From: Puniceicoccales bacterium | GTDB taxonomy: Bacteria; Verrucomicrobiota; Verrucomicrobiia; Opitutales; Oceanipulchritudinaceae | NCBI GenBank assembly: GCA_030595525.1 | Contig: JAUVDD010000089.1 | Location: forward strand, 1-6,865 | Length of the DNA: 6,865 nucleotides | Reading direction: 5' to 3' | In this document: piece after piece, positions 1 to 6,531 of the stretch | How positions within the stretch are numbered: position 1 is the first letter of the stretch | How the letters are laid out: every line of letters begins with the position of its first letter | Program-made: the position numbers and the translations under genes | The notes under the pieces: model-generated | Told to the model about the DNA's origin: nothing | The model's database searches: none | Seen by the model: the letters and a program-made list of their open reading frames with translations, nothing else

Positions 1-1238
1 CGTAAGACTACTCCAACATTCAGTCCTTTCAGGGTTCCAGTAATATCAAAAAGATCAGCAGCATTTTCCGCCAAATCCACGGTTACCGGAAGAATTGGAG
101 CACCCTGAGCAATTCTCGGTAAGTTCAACCCTTCCCGATCAATCACAATATCGCTTTCCTCCTGTCCAATTGTGAAAGCACTGGCAAGATCCCGTCCCGC
201 TGTTGTAAAGGATTTTGTTCCAGATGAATTCACAAGGGTCCATTCCAAACCCAATTCCTCAAGATTTCTTTCCTCAACCTCCAAAAACCGTGCCTCAATT
301 TCCACTTGTTTAACTTCACGGTAGCGGCGTAACAGATGAGTCAGCTTATCATGGTTTCTTGGTGTCTGGGTGACGATCAATTGTCCATCCGCTAGTGCCA
401 GATCCGCTCCCTCCACTCCGTCGAATGAGATCCCCGCTCGTTGCAGGAAACTTTTAAGTGAGAGCTCCGATTTCAATCTGCGATCTTCCGAATTAGATTC
501 CACAGGAGCAAAAGGATCAGGAATGGTTTCCACTTCCCGCAAATCCTCTCTTTCATGTATTCCTGTTAACCGGATCAGGGTTGACCGACTAATCGGATAA
601 AAGGCAGTTTCCAATCCAAATCCCGGGCCTTGCCGTGGTCGTATCACCACCGCATCCTCCTGAAGATTATATTCGAACCCGACAGATTCGACTACGAAAT
701 CCAGGATTCTCAGCAAACTGAGTCGTCGTAGAATTATAGATACACGAGGATCTCTCCCATCGGGATCAATAAGAACAATATTGATGCCGCTGCCATCAAT
801 TTCATTTCCTTCCGTCAACTCAGCAAGAGCTTCCACCACTTGACTGATCGGCAACTCCCGGAACTCCACTTTGGGTATGAATATCTTTTCCAGCCGATTC
901 ATTACTTCCTCTTGCTCATCATTTGGACTGAAATCTTGTTCCACAATGTGCCCGGGGGGGCGCAACCAACTCTCGTCTACCTCGTCAAGCAAATGACTCC
1001 TTGTCTTTTCGCGGTTTTCGACAGGTGATTCAACTGCTTCAAGATTGCTAAAAACGGATTTCCCCATCGGTTGTGTCGACAATTGGGTTTCCGGTTTTGA
1101 TTCCCCATAGAGGTGCCCTACACCACCTTTTTCCCTAAGCAATATACTTTCCCTTTCTAAAACGGCCTGATCAATTGTCAGCCCCCTCAAGGGAATGAAT
1201 AGAACCAACAATATCATCATGAATTGATTAATTTGCAT
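1..1238 (-). CDS. Secretin, PilQ/GspD family (partial, C-terminal part beyond the left edge)
   Basis: Outer-membrane channel subunit of a type IV pilus or type II secretion machine. 412 codons are open with no stop and run off the left edge. Residues 1-22 (MQINQFMMILLVLF...) form a signal peptide, consistent with export and assembly in the outer membrane. Residues 23-118 are a charged, low-conservation linker. Residues 123-202 have the pattern of an N0/STN-like domain (VEFRELPISQVVEALAELT, then alternating strands ending DAVVIRP). Residues 264-308 look like a second N-domain ending in the typical QTPRNHDKLTHLLRRY helix. The secretin core begins at 312 with the family hallmark VEIEARFLEVEE and ELGLEW. 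The rest of the core, which forms the barrel and gate, lies outside the window. The ATG at 1238 is chosen because a strong GGAGGAGG precedes it; M7 at 1220 is an alternative. It overlaps the upstream PilP-like gene by 11 bases. The family call is firm; pilus versus secretion is inferred from neighbours. Confidence 0.88.
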   Translation of the reverse strand, partial: MQINQFMMILLVLFIPLRGLTIDQAVLERESILLREKGGVGHLYGESKPETQLSTQPMGKSVFSNLEAVESPVENREKTRSHLLDEVDESWLRPPGHIVEQDFSPNDEQEEVMNRLEKIFIPKVEFRELPISQVVEALAELTEGNEIDGSGINIVLIDPDGRDPRVSIILRRLSLLRILDFVVESVGFEYNLQEDAVVIRPRQGPGFGLETAFYPISRSTLIRLTGIHEREDLREVETIPDPFAPVESNSEDRRLKSELSLKSFLQRAGISFDGVEGADLALADGQLIVTQTPRNHDKLTHLLRRYREVKQVEIEARFLEVEERNLEELGLEWTLVNSSGTKSFTTAGRDLASAFTIGQEESDIVIDREGLNLPRIAQGAPILPVTVDLAENAADLFDITGTLKGLNVGVVL

Positions 1239-1764
1239 ATACCTCCTCCAAATTATTTACCGGGATCAATTTGTGTAACTCTCTGTTAATAATATAACTG
1301 TTACCATTCGATAGATCCAAAATGATGGGCCCGGTTGATGAATCAACCAAGGAGATTTGAGAATCCTCGTCTGTTTCCCCATTCAACAATCGCACCCAGC
1401 GATTGTTGTCTGTATCAAAAAAACAATACATCACTTCGGGACTTTCTCCGAGATAACCAAATAATTGTATTCGAAATTCCGATACTTCTGGATTCTCAAT
1501 ATCAGGATCGATAAATTCTACCACATCAGACAATTCAATCGATTCTTTCATCGGAGAATCTTCACAATCAAAACCCTCCCATCCAGCAAGCCAGTCATGA
1601 CTCACTCCAAGAGTACGAGGCAAGCTCAGACTAGGATACCCATACTCCGAAGGAACTTTTGATTCTCCTCCGGATATCAAAACACTTCCTCCATACATCA
1701 GTCCAATCAGGGAAACGCATCCAACCACCATTTCAAAAACTCGTCTTGAGGATTTTGGTAGCAT
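1228..1764 (-). CDS. Small inner-membrane-anchored periplasmic protein, PilP/GspC-like by position and pattern
   Basis: 178 aa protein not recognised by sequence alone. It has a short basic N-terminus (KSSRR), one membrane segment at about residues 12-32 (MVVGCVSLIGLMYGGSVLI), then a soluble, probably periplasmic domain. Residues about 95-168 alternate strands and turns (FRIQLFGYLGES, NRWVRLLNGE, GPIILDLSNG, SYIINREL). This resembles the small beta domain (HR domain) of PilP and GspC, which links the inner-membrane complex to the secretin N0 domain. The gene sits directly before the secretin, the standard place of pilP in pilMNOPQ. Classical PilP is a lipoprotein, while this one appears to be anchored by a helix as GspC is. 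Its ATG shares one base with the stop of the preceding gene (TGATG), and no clear ribosome binding site is visible, so translational coupling is likely. Coding status is firm; the PilP/GspC role is inference. Confidence 0.72.
   Translation of the reverse strand: MLPKSSRRVFEMVVGCVSLIGLMYGGSVLISGGESKVPSEYGYPSLSLPRTLGVSHDWLAGWEGFDCEDSPMKESIELSDVVEFIDPDIENPEVSEFRIQLFGYLGESPEVMYCFFDTDNNRWVRLLNGETDEDSQISLVDSSTGPIILDLSNGNSYIINRELHKLIPVNNLEEVYAN
1242..1249 (-). promoter_or_regulatory. Strong ribosome binding site of the secretin gene
   Basis: On the minus strand the sequence reads GGAGGAGGTATATG, a near-perfect anti-16S match 3-6 bases before the ATG at 1238. It lies inside the last codons of the upstream gene and fixes the secretin start. 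It is the strongest Shine-Dalgarno in the window, so the secretin may be translated more than its operon partners, as expected for a multimeric ring. Confidence 0.8.
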
Positions 1765-2408
1765 CAGGGCTCTTGGCTGTGGAAGAAGACATAGCTACCT
1801 CGCATCCAACATTGATTTTGCTGCATTGGCATCAGTAGATCCAGTTCATCAAGCTGCCAAATTCCTGTATCTGATACCGAATTCAACAGTTGTTCCCCCA
1901 TGGAGAACGGGACACCACTCATTTCAAATGCCAAGGCAGGCAAGTCGGAGCGAGAATTGGGATGCAGGTTTACTCGCTCTAACAAACAATCAGAAGTCAG
2001 TTCCGCGTACGGTTTGATCCAATCGATAATCCCCTGGATATATGTATTCAGAATGAAGATGCTTTCAGTACCATCCAATGTGACCAGATAAGCCTGCAGT
2101 TCCTCTACCACTTCCAATTCTGCACCCTGTAAAACTAGTTCCGACTCAAGACTCTGCAGAAGGAGAATTAAGGATTCGCGTGCCAGGAGACTTTCATTCC
2201 TTGAAGTATCCGTATTCGAAATCAATTCGCTCCCATTCTTTTCTTCTTTTGGCCACAATTGATTGGTTCGGTTGGCCAAATCGATTATCTCATAATTCAA
2301 ATATCCAGATGGCAGATCCACTTCACTGACAATCTGTCGACTTATCCACACGGTCACCACCTGGCAGATGAGCAAGACAATCCATAAAAATAACCAGATC
2401 CTGTTCAT
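1764..2408 (-). CDS. PilO/GspM-like inner-membrane assembly protein
   Basis: 214 aa. Residues 3-22 (RIWLFLWIVLLICQVVTVW) are a single N-terminal membrane anchor with almost no cytoplasmic tail. Residues about 72-110 are rich in Leu and Glu and should be helical, perhaps coiled coil. Residues about 113-214 form a mixed domain (SIFILNTYIQGIIDW, ERVNLHP, LALAFEMSGVPFSMGEQLL) that fits the ferredoxin-like fold of PilO, GspM and PilN. In those systems the protein pairs with PilN/GspL in the periplasm and aligns the pseudopilus with the secretin. The start is supported by GGAAGGAA seven bases before the ATG and by a 4-base ATGA overlap with the gene upstream. Two cysteines, C141 and C199, lie in the predicted periplasmic part and could pair. 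It is shorter than many PilO-like proteins of PVC bacteria. The family assignment is inferred from topology and operon order. Confidence 0.72.
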   Translation of the reverse strand: MNRIWLFLWIVLLICQVVTVWISRQIVSEVDLPSGYLNYEIIDLANRTNQLWPKEEKNGSELISNTDTSRNESLLARESLILLLQSLESELVLQGAELEVVEELQAYLVTLDGTESIFILNTYIQGIIDWIKPYAELTSDCLLERVNLHPNSRSDLPALAFEMSGVPFSMGEQLLNSVSDTGIWQLDELDLLMPMQQNQCWMRGSYVFFHSQEP

Positions 2409-3733
2409 CTGATAATTCCTTCCACTATAAATCGGAGAGACCTCTCCTTGTTCTCGAAACGCAAATTCTCAACATGGGCAAGGATGCCCTCATCCATCAA
2501 ATCGCTCAACCATTCATGAAAAACCTGTGGTTCCTGCTCGCCTTTGATAATTCCTTCAAGGTACATTTTAAGGTCTTGAGGCTTACCGGTCTGTCGTGAA
2601 ATCTGGATACGATCGATCCGAATGGGTTCCGGACAAGTTCGACCGAGTGATCCTATCAACAGTAATTCTGAACGACTCTTCTCAAGGTTCTCACTTTTCC
2701 TTTCCCATCGTTTATTCCCTGCATACCACTCCGACTCAGCCTTCTTCCATTCCTGCATCAATTGTATGGACCCATCGGTTGGTGGGGTTCGTTTACAGGC
2801 ACTTGCAAGAAGTGTTATCCACCCAAGTAACAGCAATCCAGCCCCCCATCGATAAATGGAATCCATCCGGATTCGGGTTTTCCTTGTTTCCAAAATCGGT
2901 ATTGAAAGTTCGGCGTTCATATCCGGCTGTTGAATGGCTGTGTGGATCAAGGCGATTGGACCAGGCATCACCCGACAAGCAAAATTACAGTCCAAATCAC
3001 TTGGAATTACAGGTTCGATGACCAATGGCATATTCGTGGGTTGAACCAAGTCAGTTGGCCCAGATGACATGATTCGAAGCTTTTTCAGTTCAGTTCCGGT
3101 TCTGTTGCGATACAGCATTCTGGTCTGATGCAACCAGTCCTCACTCAAAACCATGGAACCTCCTGACCGGTCAACGGGATCCCTGGAAACCCTCACAAAG
3201 ATCTCCTTTTCACCATACCCCATAAAATAGCCTCGTCCTCCAAGATTGAAAAACAAACTACAACCAGGAGAATGGAACGACTCTACTTTCATCAAAAACT
3301 GCTTCAAAGCAGTCATACCACTGAATACAGTCCGGGGTAGCAGTTCTTCTTCCAAATCCTTCCAGCATTCGGATACCCATTCCGGCAGTATTGGATCGAT
3401 ACCTTTTGTTTCCTGTTTAAAAGTGCCATACGGGAAACTCTCCTGCAAAATTGCCCAAACAATTCGTATCTCATTGAACTTGGACGATTTAAGTAGTTTC
3501 CGGAATTCCCTTGAATACCTTTTGCCATTGCAGTCCGCATAACCGAGTTCGATGACATCTTCCTGTTGGGTTTCCTCTTCATTCCTCCTCGAAGAAATTA
3601 AATACACGGATCTATCGGACCAAATCGTAGTTATCTGTTTTTGCCATTGCATTACCTGATCATTGTACCGTTTGGAACGATTTAAGTCCATACCTGAAAT
3701 TAGGTAGGCAATTCCACCGGCAGCGCTTGCCAT
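2405..3733 (-). CDS. PilM/PilN fusion-like (GspL-like) assembly protein
   Basis: 442 aa, first gene of the pilus-type operon. The cytoplasmic part (1-294) is a diverged actin-like fold. Residues 158-184 (LFFNLGGRGYFMG... then FVRVSRDP) and 199-225 (DWLHQTRMLYRNRTG, LKKLRIMSSG) match the pattern of the second half of PilM/GspL. A single membrane helix follows at about 295-313 (RWGAGLLLLGWITLLASA). Residues 321-360 are a charged helix or coiled coil. Residues 369-442 (PIRIDRIQISRQTG, LKMYLEGIIKGEQE, LRFIVEGIIR) have the strand-helix-strand pattern of the PilN/GspL periplasmic ferredoxin-like domain. In the family this protein connects the cytoplasmic motor ATPase to the periplasmic alignment complex. 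The usual N-terminal nucleotide-binding motif of PilM is not visible, so ATP binding is doubtful. An in-frame TAG 15 bases before the ATG excludes a longer form; M15 is a possible later start. Coding is certain, and the fusion interpretation is moderately sure. Confidence 0.72.
   Translation of the reverse strand: MASAAGGIAYLISGMDLNRSKRYNDQVMQWQKQITTIWSDRSVYLISSRRNEEETQQEDVIELGYADCNGKRYSREFRKLLKSSKFNEIRIVWAILQESFPYGTFKQETKGIDPILPEWVSECWKDLEEELLPRTVFSGMTALKQFLMKVESFHSPGCSLFFNLGGRGYFMGYGEKEIFVRVSRDPVDRSGGSMVLSEDWLHQTRMLYRNRTGTELKKLRIMSSGPTDLVQPTNMPLVIEPVIPSDLDCNFACRVMPGPIALIHTAIQQPDMNAELSIPILETRKTRIRMDSIYRWGAGLLLLGWITLLASACKRTPPTDGSIQLMQEWKKAESEWYAGNKRWERKSENLEKSRSELLLIGSLGRTCPEPIRIDRIQISRQTGKPQDLKMYLEGIIKGEQEPQVFHEWLSDLMDEGILAHVENLRFENKERSLRFIVEGIIR
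2416..2423 (-). promoter_or_regulatory. Ribosome binding site of the PilO-like gene
   Basis: The minus strand reads GGAAGGAA, then seven bases, then ATG at 2408. It lies inside the end of the PilM/PilN-like gene and supports the overlapping ATGA start. Confidence 0.6.
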
Positions 3734-3762
3734 CCAAATGCTTTCCTACAGGTTAATTTCCA
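3734..3762. other. Divergent intergenic gap with small palindromes
   Basis: Only 29 bases lie between the start codons of the minus-strand pilus operon and the plus-strand Nudix gene. Two small perfect inverted repeats sit at the right end and run into the Nudix gene: TTCCAATGGAA (3758-3768) and AGGCATGCCT (3768-3777). There is no room for two full promoters, so at least one must lie inside the opposing gene, or a start codon is placed too early. Confidence 0.5.
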
Positions 3763-4275
3763 ATGGAAGGCATGCCTCACAAAATCAGCACCCTTGTTTA
3801 TTTACGCAATGAGGCGGATGAACTGTTGCTAATGCGCCGCAACAAAGCACCCAACAAAGGCCTGTGGAGTCCCGTGGGCGGGAAATTGGAAACAAGTATC
3901 GGAGAATCGCCCTATGAAGCGGCTATCCGTGAAGTGGGCGAAGAAACCAATTTCCAGATTGAAGCCAGTGATCTGCACCTGTTCGCCATGATTGCCGAAA
4001 AGAACTATGAGGATCGCTGTCATTGGCTGATGTTTCTCTTCGACTGCCGGAAAGTCCTGAACAAGCTACCACCACCCATTGATGAGGGAACCTTTTCTTT
4101 CTTCAAGGAAGCTGAGGTTGAGAACCTAGATGTCCCTGAGACCGACCGGTCCCAACTATGGCGGATTTATTTTAAGTCGCGAAGGGATTTTGTCGCCCTG
4201 CGAGCCGATTGCCATTCCGATGTTCCACTAAAAGTGGAGGTGGATGAGGCCATGTCATTGACTAATTTCGACTAA
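3763..4275 (+). CDS. Nudix (MutT-like) hydrolase
   Basis: 170 aa, cytoplasmic. Nudix enzymes cleave nucleoside diphosphates linked to another group; the substrate cannot be read from this sequence. The protein starts KISTLVYLRNEADELLLMRR, a usual first strand and turn. It continues NKGLWSPVGGKLE and GESPYEAAIREVGEETNF, which is the Nudix box. The metal-binding core R56 E57 ... E60 E61 is intact. Two departures from GX5EX7REUXEEXGU are seen: seven instead of five residues between G40 and E48, and N63 where Gly is usual. The C-terminal half (FRKVL, LPPPIDEGTF, DVPETDRSQLW) is likely for substrate specificity. The start at 3763 has AGG ten bases upstream. M4 at 3772 is an alternative, but its GGAAGG is only one base away. 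The gene is divergent from the pilus operon and 77 bases before pdhA, with no evident functional link to either. Confidence 0.9.
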   Translation: MEGMPHKISTLVYLRNEADELLLMRRNKAPNKGLWSPVGGKLETSIGESPYEAAIREVGEETNFQIEASDLHLFAMIAEKNYEDRCHWLMFLFDCRKVLNKLPPPIDEGTFSFFKEAEVENLDVPETDRSQLWRIYFKSRRDFVALRADCHSDVPLKVEVDEAMSLTNFD

Positions 4276-4352
4276 AGAAAGGTCCCGTGGGCAAATTTTG
4301 CTTGGACTAGGGGAAAGAATTCACTGCATTGTACGCTGAATAAAGGTAGATT
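4276..4352 (+). other. Gap between the Nudix gene and pdhA
   Basis: 77 bases. A short GCAAATTTTGC self-complement (4291-4301) lies inside a weak GTCC/GGAC pair, but no T-run follows and the loop is too small for a terminator. No pair of -35 and -10 boxes stands out. Whether pdhA has its own promoter here or is read through from the Nudix gene cannot be decided from the sequence. Confidence 0.4.
4342..4346 (+). promoter_or_regulatory. Ribosome binding site deciding the GTG start of pdhA
   Basis: AAAGG six bases before GTG at 4353. No in-frame ATG is nearby; the next methionine is residue 36. This motif, together with the reading frame, supports the GTG start. Confidence 0.6.
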
Positions 4353-5492
4353 GTGAGTACAGAAACACCAGAAACGCATGATTTCAACAAGGGCCGTTCG
4401 CGCACCTTGGAGAAAGCGGATATCTTCGATTACGCGAAAGATCCCGTAAACAAAGCCATGACCGTAGAGGAAAAGCTGAAATGCTTTACCGATATGGTTC
4501 GCATCCGCAAATTTGAACAGGCCGCCCTGCAGTCTTACCAGAAAGGGAAAATGGGAGGATTCCTCCACCTGTATATTGGACAGGAAGCAACGGCTATCGG
4601 TACGACTTCCGTCCTGGGCGACAATGACCATATCATTACCGCTTACCGCGATCACGGGCATGCCTTGGCGGTTGGGATGGAAATGAATGAGTGCATGGCC
4701 GAATTGTTCGGAAAGTACACGGGTTGCTCGAAGGGCAAGGGTGGTTCCATGCACTATTTTGATCCCGAGAAAGGTTTCTGGGGGGGTCATGGGATCGTTG
4801 CCGGACAAACCCCATTGGGAGCCGGCCTGGCCTTCGCATTGAAATACAAGGGTATCAAGGGTTGCGCAATTTGTTACCTTGGAGACGGTGCCATCAATCA
4901 GGGTGTTTTTCACGAATCATTGAATCTGGCCAGTCTGTGGGACATTCCTGTGATTTACGTTATCGAGAATAACGGATACTCCATGGGTACCAGCCAACAG
5001 CGTTCAAGCGCATTTCCTGAAGCGGGTCTGGCGGCTCGTGCCAACAGCTACAAAATTAACTTTGATACAGTGCACGGTGAAAACCTGTATGAAGTCCGGG
5101 CAAAAACCAATATCGCCGTGCAACGTGCTTACGAGGAGTGTCGTCCAAGTGTATTGGAAATCTTCACCTATCGCTATTATGGCCATTCGATAGCCGATGC
5201 GAATCACCAGCGCTACCGGACCAAGGAAGAGATCCGTCACTATCAGGAAAACAAAGATCCTATCAATGTATGGGAACAAATCCTGATTGAGGAAGGCCAT
5301 CTGAATGTCGACAAGGTCAAGGAGATCGACAAGGCCGCCAAGGAGGAAGCTAAAGCTGCAATTAAGTTTGCCGATGAATCCCCCTTCCCTCCTCCGCAGG
5401 AGATGCTCTCGGATGTCTACCATTCAGTGGACAATCCTGGTACACACACCAATGAAGGTGAAATCTTCTTCAACGACCAGTTACCCTTTTAA
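4353..5492 (+). CDS. pdhA: Pyruvate dehydrogenase E1 component, alpha subunit
   Basis: 379 aa, thiamine diphosphate-dependent. With the beta subunit it decarboxylates pyruvate and reductively acetylates the lipoyl group of E2, feeding acetyl-CoA. Visible motifs: MVRIRKFEQAA (48-58), the family entry helix; GFLHLYIGQEA (69-79); ITAYRDHGHAL (95-105); GGSMH (130-134); GGHGIVAGQTPLGAG (144-158); the thiamine diphosphate/Mg motif GDG (177-179) with NN at 206-207; and the phospho-loop region YRYYGHSIAD (273-282) followed by YRTKEEI. Length is near the family norm, with a slightly long N-terminus (about 36 residues before MTVEEKL). It starts with GTG at 4353 behind AAAGG. pdhB follows after 16 bases, so the two are co-transcribed. 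A branched-chain 2-oxoacid or acetoin dehydrogenase is possible but less likely given the close match to bacterial pyruvate-type E1 alpha. Confidence 0.95.
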   Translation: MSTETPETHDFNKGRSRTLEKADIFDYAKDPVNKAMTVEEKLKCFTDMVRIRKFEQAALQSYQKGKMGGFLHLYIGQEATAIGTTSVLGDNDHIITAYRDHGHALAVGMEMNECMAELFGKYTGCSKGKGGSMHYFDPEKGFWGGHGIVAGQTPLGAGLAFALKYKGIKGCAICYLGDGAINQGVFHESLNLASLWDIPVIYVIENNGYSMGTSQQRSSAFPEAGLAARANSYKINFDTVHGENLYEVRAKTNIAVQRAYEECRPSVLEIFTYRYYGHSIADANHQRYRTKEEIRHYQENKDPINVWEQILIEEGHLNVDKVKEIDKAAKEEAKAAIKFADESPFPPPQEMLSDVYHSVDNPGTHTNEGEIFFNDQLPF

Positions 5493-5508
5493 TAGATAGG
5501 TTCCAGCA

Positions 5509-6498
5509 ATGGCTATTATTACATACAGACAAGCTTTGAAGGACGCGCTCGCGGAAGAGATCGAACGCGACGAAAACGTCTTCATCATGGGTGAGGAAGT
5601 CGCCCAGTACAACGGTGCCTACAAGGTGACTGAAGGTCTCTGGAAGCGTTTTGGTGACAAACGCGTGGTAGATGCCCCCATCTCCGAAGCCGGTTTCATC
5701 GGACTCGGTATCGGCGCCTCATTTCTGGGATTACGCCCAGTCATTGAGATGATGTTCTTCTCATTCGTTTACGTTGCCTGGGACCAGGCAGTGAACAATG
5801 CCTCAACCGTGCGCTATATGTCGGGTGGTAAAGTTAATTGCCCCATCGTCATCCGTGGACCCGCCAACGGAGGAACAAACGTGGGTGCCACCCACTCACA
5901 CACACCGGAAAATATGATAGCCAATTTCCCTGGCCTGAAGGTTGTTTGTCCGGCCACTCCGGCAGACGTCAAGGGTCTCATGAAAAGCTCCATTCGCGAC
6001 AACGATCCGGTCTTTTTCATGGAAAGTACTCTTCTCTATGGAAATGAAGGTGAAGTGCCCGAGGATGAGGATTACCTGATTCCTCTTGGTAAGGCAGACA
6101 TCAAGCGCGAAGGCAGCGACATCACCCTGATCGCTCATGGCGGCTGTGTTCTGACGGCACTCAAGGCGGCAGAAAAGCTCAAGAAGGATAACAATGTTGA
6201 CTGTGAAGTGGTTGATTTGCGGAGCATTCGTCCACTGGACAAGGCAACTATCCTCAAATCGGTTAAGAAGACCAATCGCGTCCTTCTTATTGAAGAAAAC
6301 AAGCCCTTCTGTGGGATTGGTGCACAAATTTCCCATATGATCCAAAGGGAAGCCTTTGATTATCTCGATGCCCCGGTTCACCGGATAAGCTCGGTTGATT
6401 CGCCGGCTATTTACAGCCCGCCAATCGAGAAGATCCAGGTTCCGGACGCCAGACTTGTCATGCGAGAGGTCCGCAATATTTTGCAAATCAAAGCTTAA
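5509..6498 (+). CDS. pdhB: Pyruvate dehydrogenase E1 component, beta subunit
   Basis: 329 aa, partner of the alpha subunit in the alpha2beta2 E1 tetramer. Motifs: ITYRQALKDALAEEIERD (4-21); MGEEVAQYNGAYKVTEGL (27-44) with active-site E29; DAPISEAGFIGLGIGAS (55-71); IEMMFFSFVYVAWDQ (79-93); a glycine loop ending in H129; SIRDNDPVFFMES (161-173); and the C-terminal transketolase domain with CEVVDLRSIRPLD (232-244). Length is typical. At the conserved active-site histidine the sequence reads HSHTPE, where most pyruvate-type E1 beta I recall have HSQ. ATG at 5509 has ATAGG eight bases upstream. It is the second gene of the operon, followed by pdhC 33 bases later. The assignment is very sure; pyruvate as substrate is inferred from family and operon. 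Confidence 0.95.
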   Translation: MAIITYRQALKDALAEEIERDENVFIMGEEVAQYNGAYKVTEGLWKRFGDKRVVDAPISEAGFIGLGIGASFLGLRPVIEMMFFSFVYVAWDQAVNNASTVRYMSGGKVNCPIVIRGPANGGTNVGATHSHTPENMIANFPGLKVVCPATPADVKGLMKSSIRDNDPVFFMESTLLYGNEGEVPEDEDYLIPLGKADIKREGSDITLIAHGGCVLTALKAAEKLKKDNNVDCEVVDLRSIRPLDKATILKSVKKTNRVLLIEENKPFCGIGAQISHMIQREAFDYLDAPVHRISSVDSPAIYSPPIEKIQVPDARLVMREVRNILQIKA

Positions 6499-6531
6499 TC
6501 AAAAATTTTAAATAATTAACCCGTAACCAAA
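6499..6531 (+). other. AT-rich spacer before pdhC
   Basis: 33 bases, nearly all A and T in the first 20 (AAAAATTTTAAATAATTAA), then CCGTAACCAAA before the ATG. There is no visible Shine-Dalgarno, unlike the other two pdh genes. No clear -35/-10 pair was found, so an internal promoter is possible but unsupported. Confidence 0.4.

Noticed and set aside
370..1028. Two short plus-strand open frames of 76 and 62 codons
   Set aside because: They lie antisense to the secretin frame, which is open throughout and carries clear secretin motifs.
1713..1730. Possible lipobox VVGC (residues 13-16) in the PilP-like protein
   Set aside because: The hydrophobic stretch lies mostly after the Cys rather than before it, so it does not have the layout of a lipoprotein signal.
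2596..3021. 141-codon open frame on the plus strand
   Set aside because: Antisense to the PilM/PilN-like gene, whose frame is supported by overlaps and topology; the plus-strand product shows no domain.
4282..4307. Inverted repeat GTCC...GGAC around GCAAATTTTGC after the Nudix gene, considered as a terminator
   Set aside because: Stem is short and interrupted, the inner loop is too small and no T-run follows.
4780..4786. G7 run in pdhA as a slippage site
   Set aside because: It encodes the conserved Trp-Gly-Gly of the FWGGHGI motif and the frame is intact on both sides, so it is explained by protein conservation.
4272..4913. 213-codon open frame on the minus strand across the Nudix-pdhA gap
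   Set aside because: It is opposite the strongly conserved pdhA sequence, has no family resemblance and is explained by codon bias of the real gene.
5896..6486. 196-codon open frame on the minus strand inside pdhB
   Set aside because: Antisense shadow of a certain gene; no recognisable domain.
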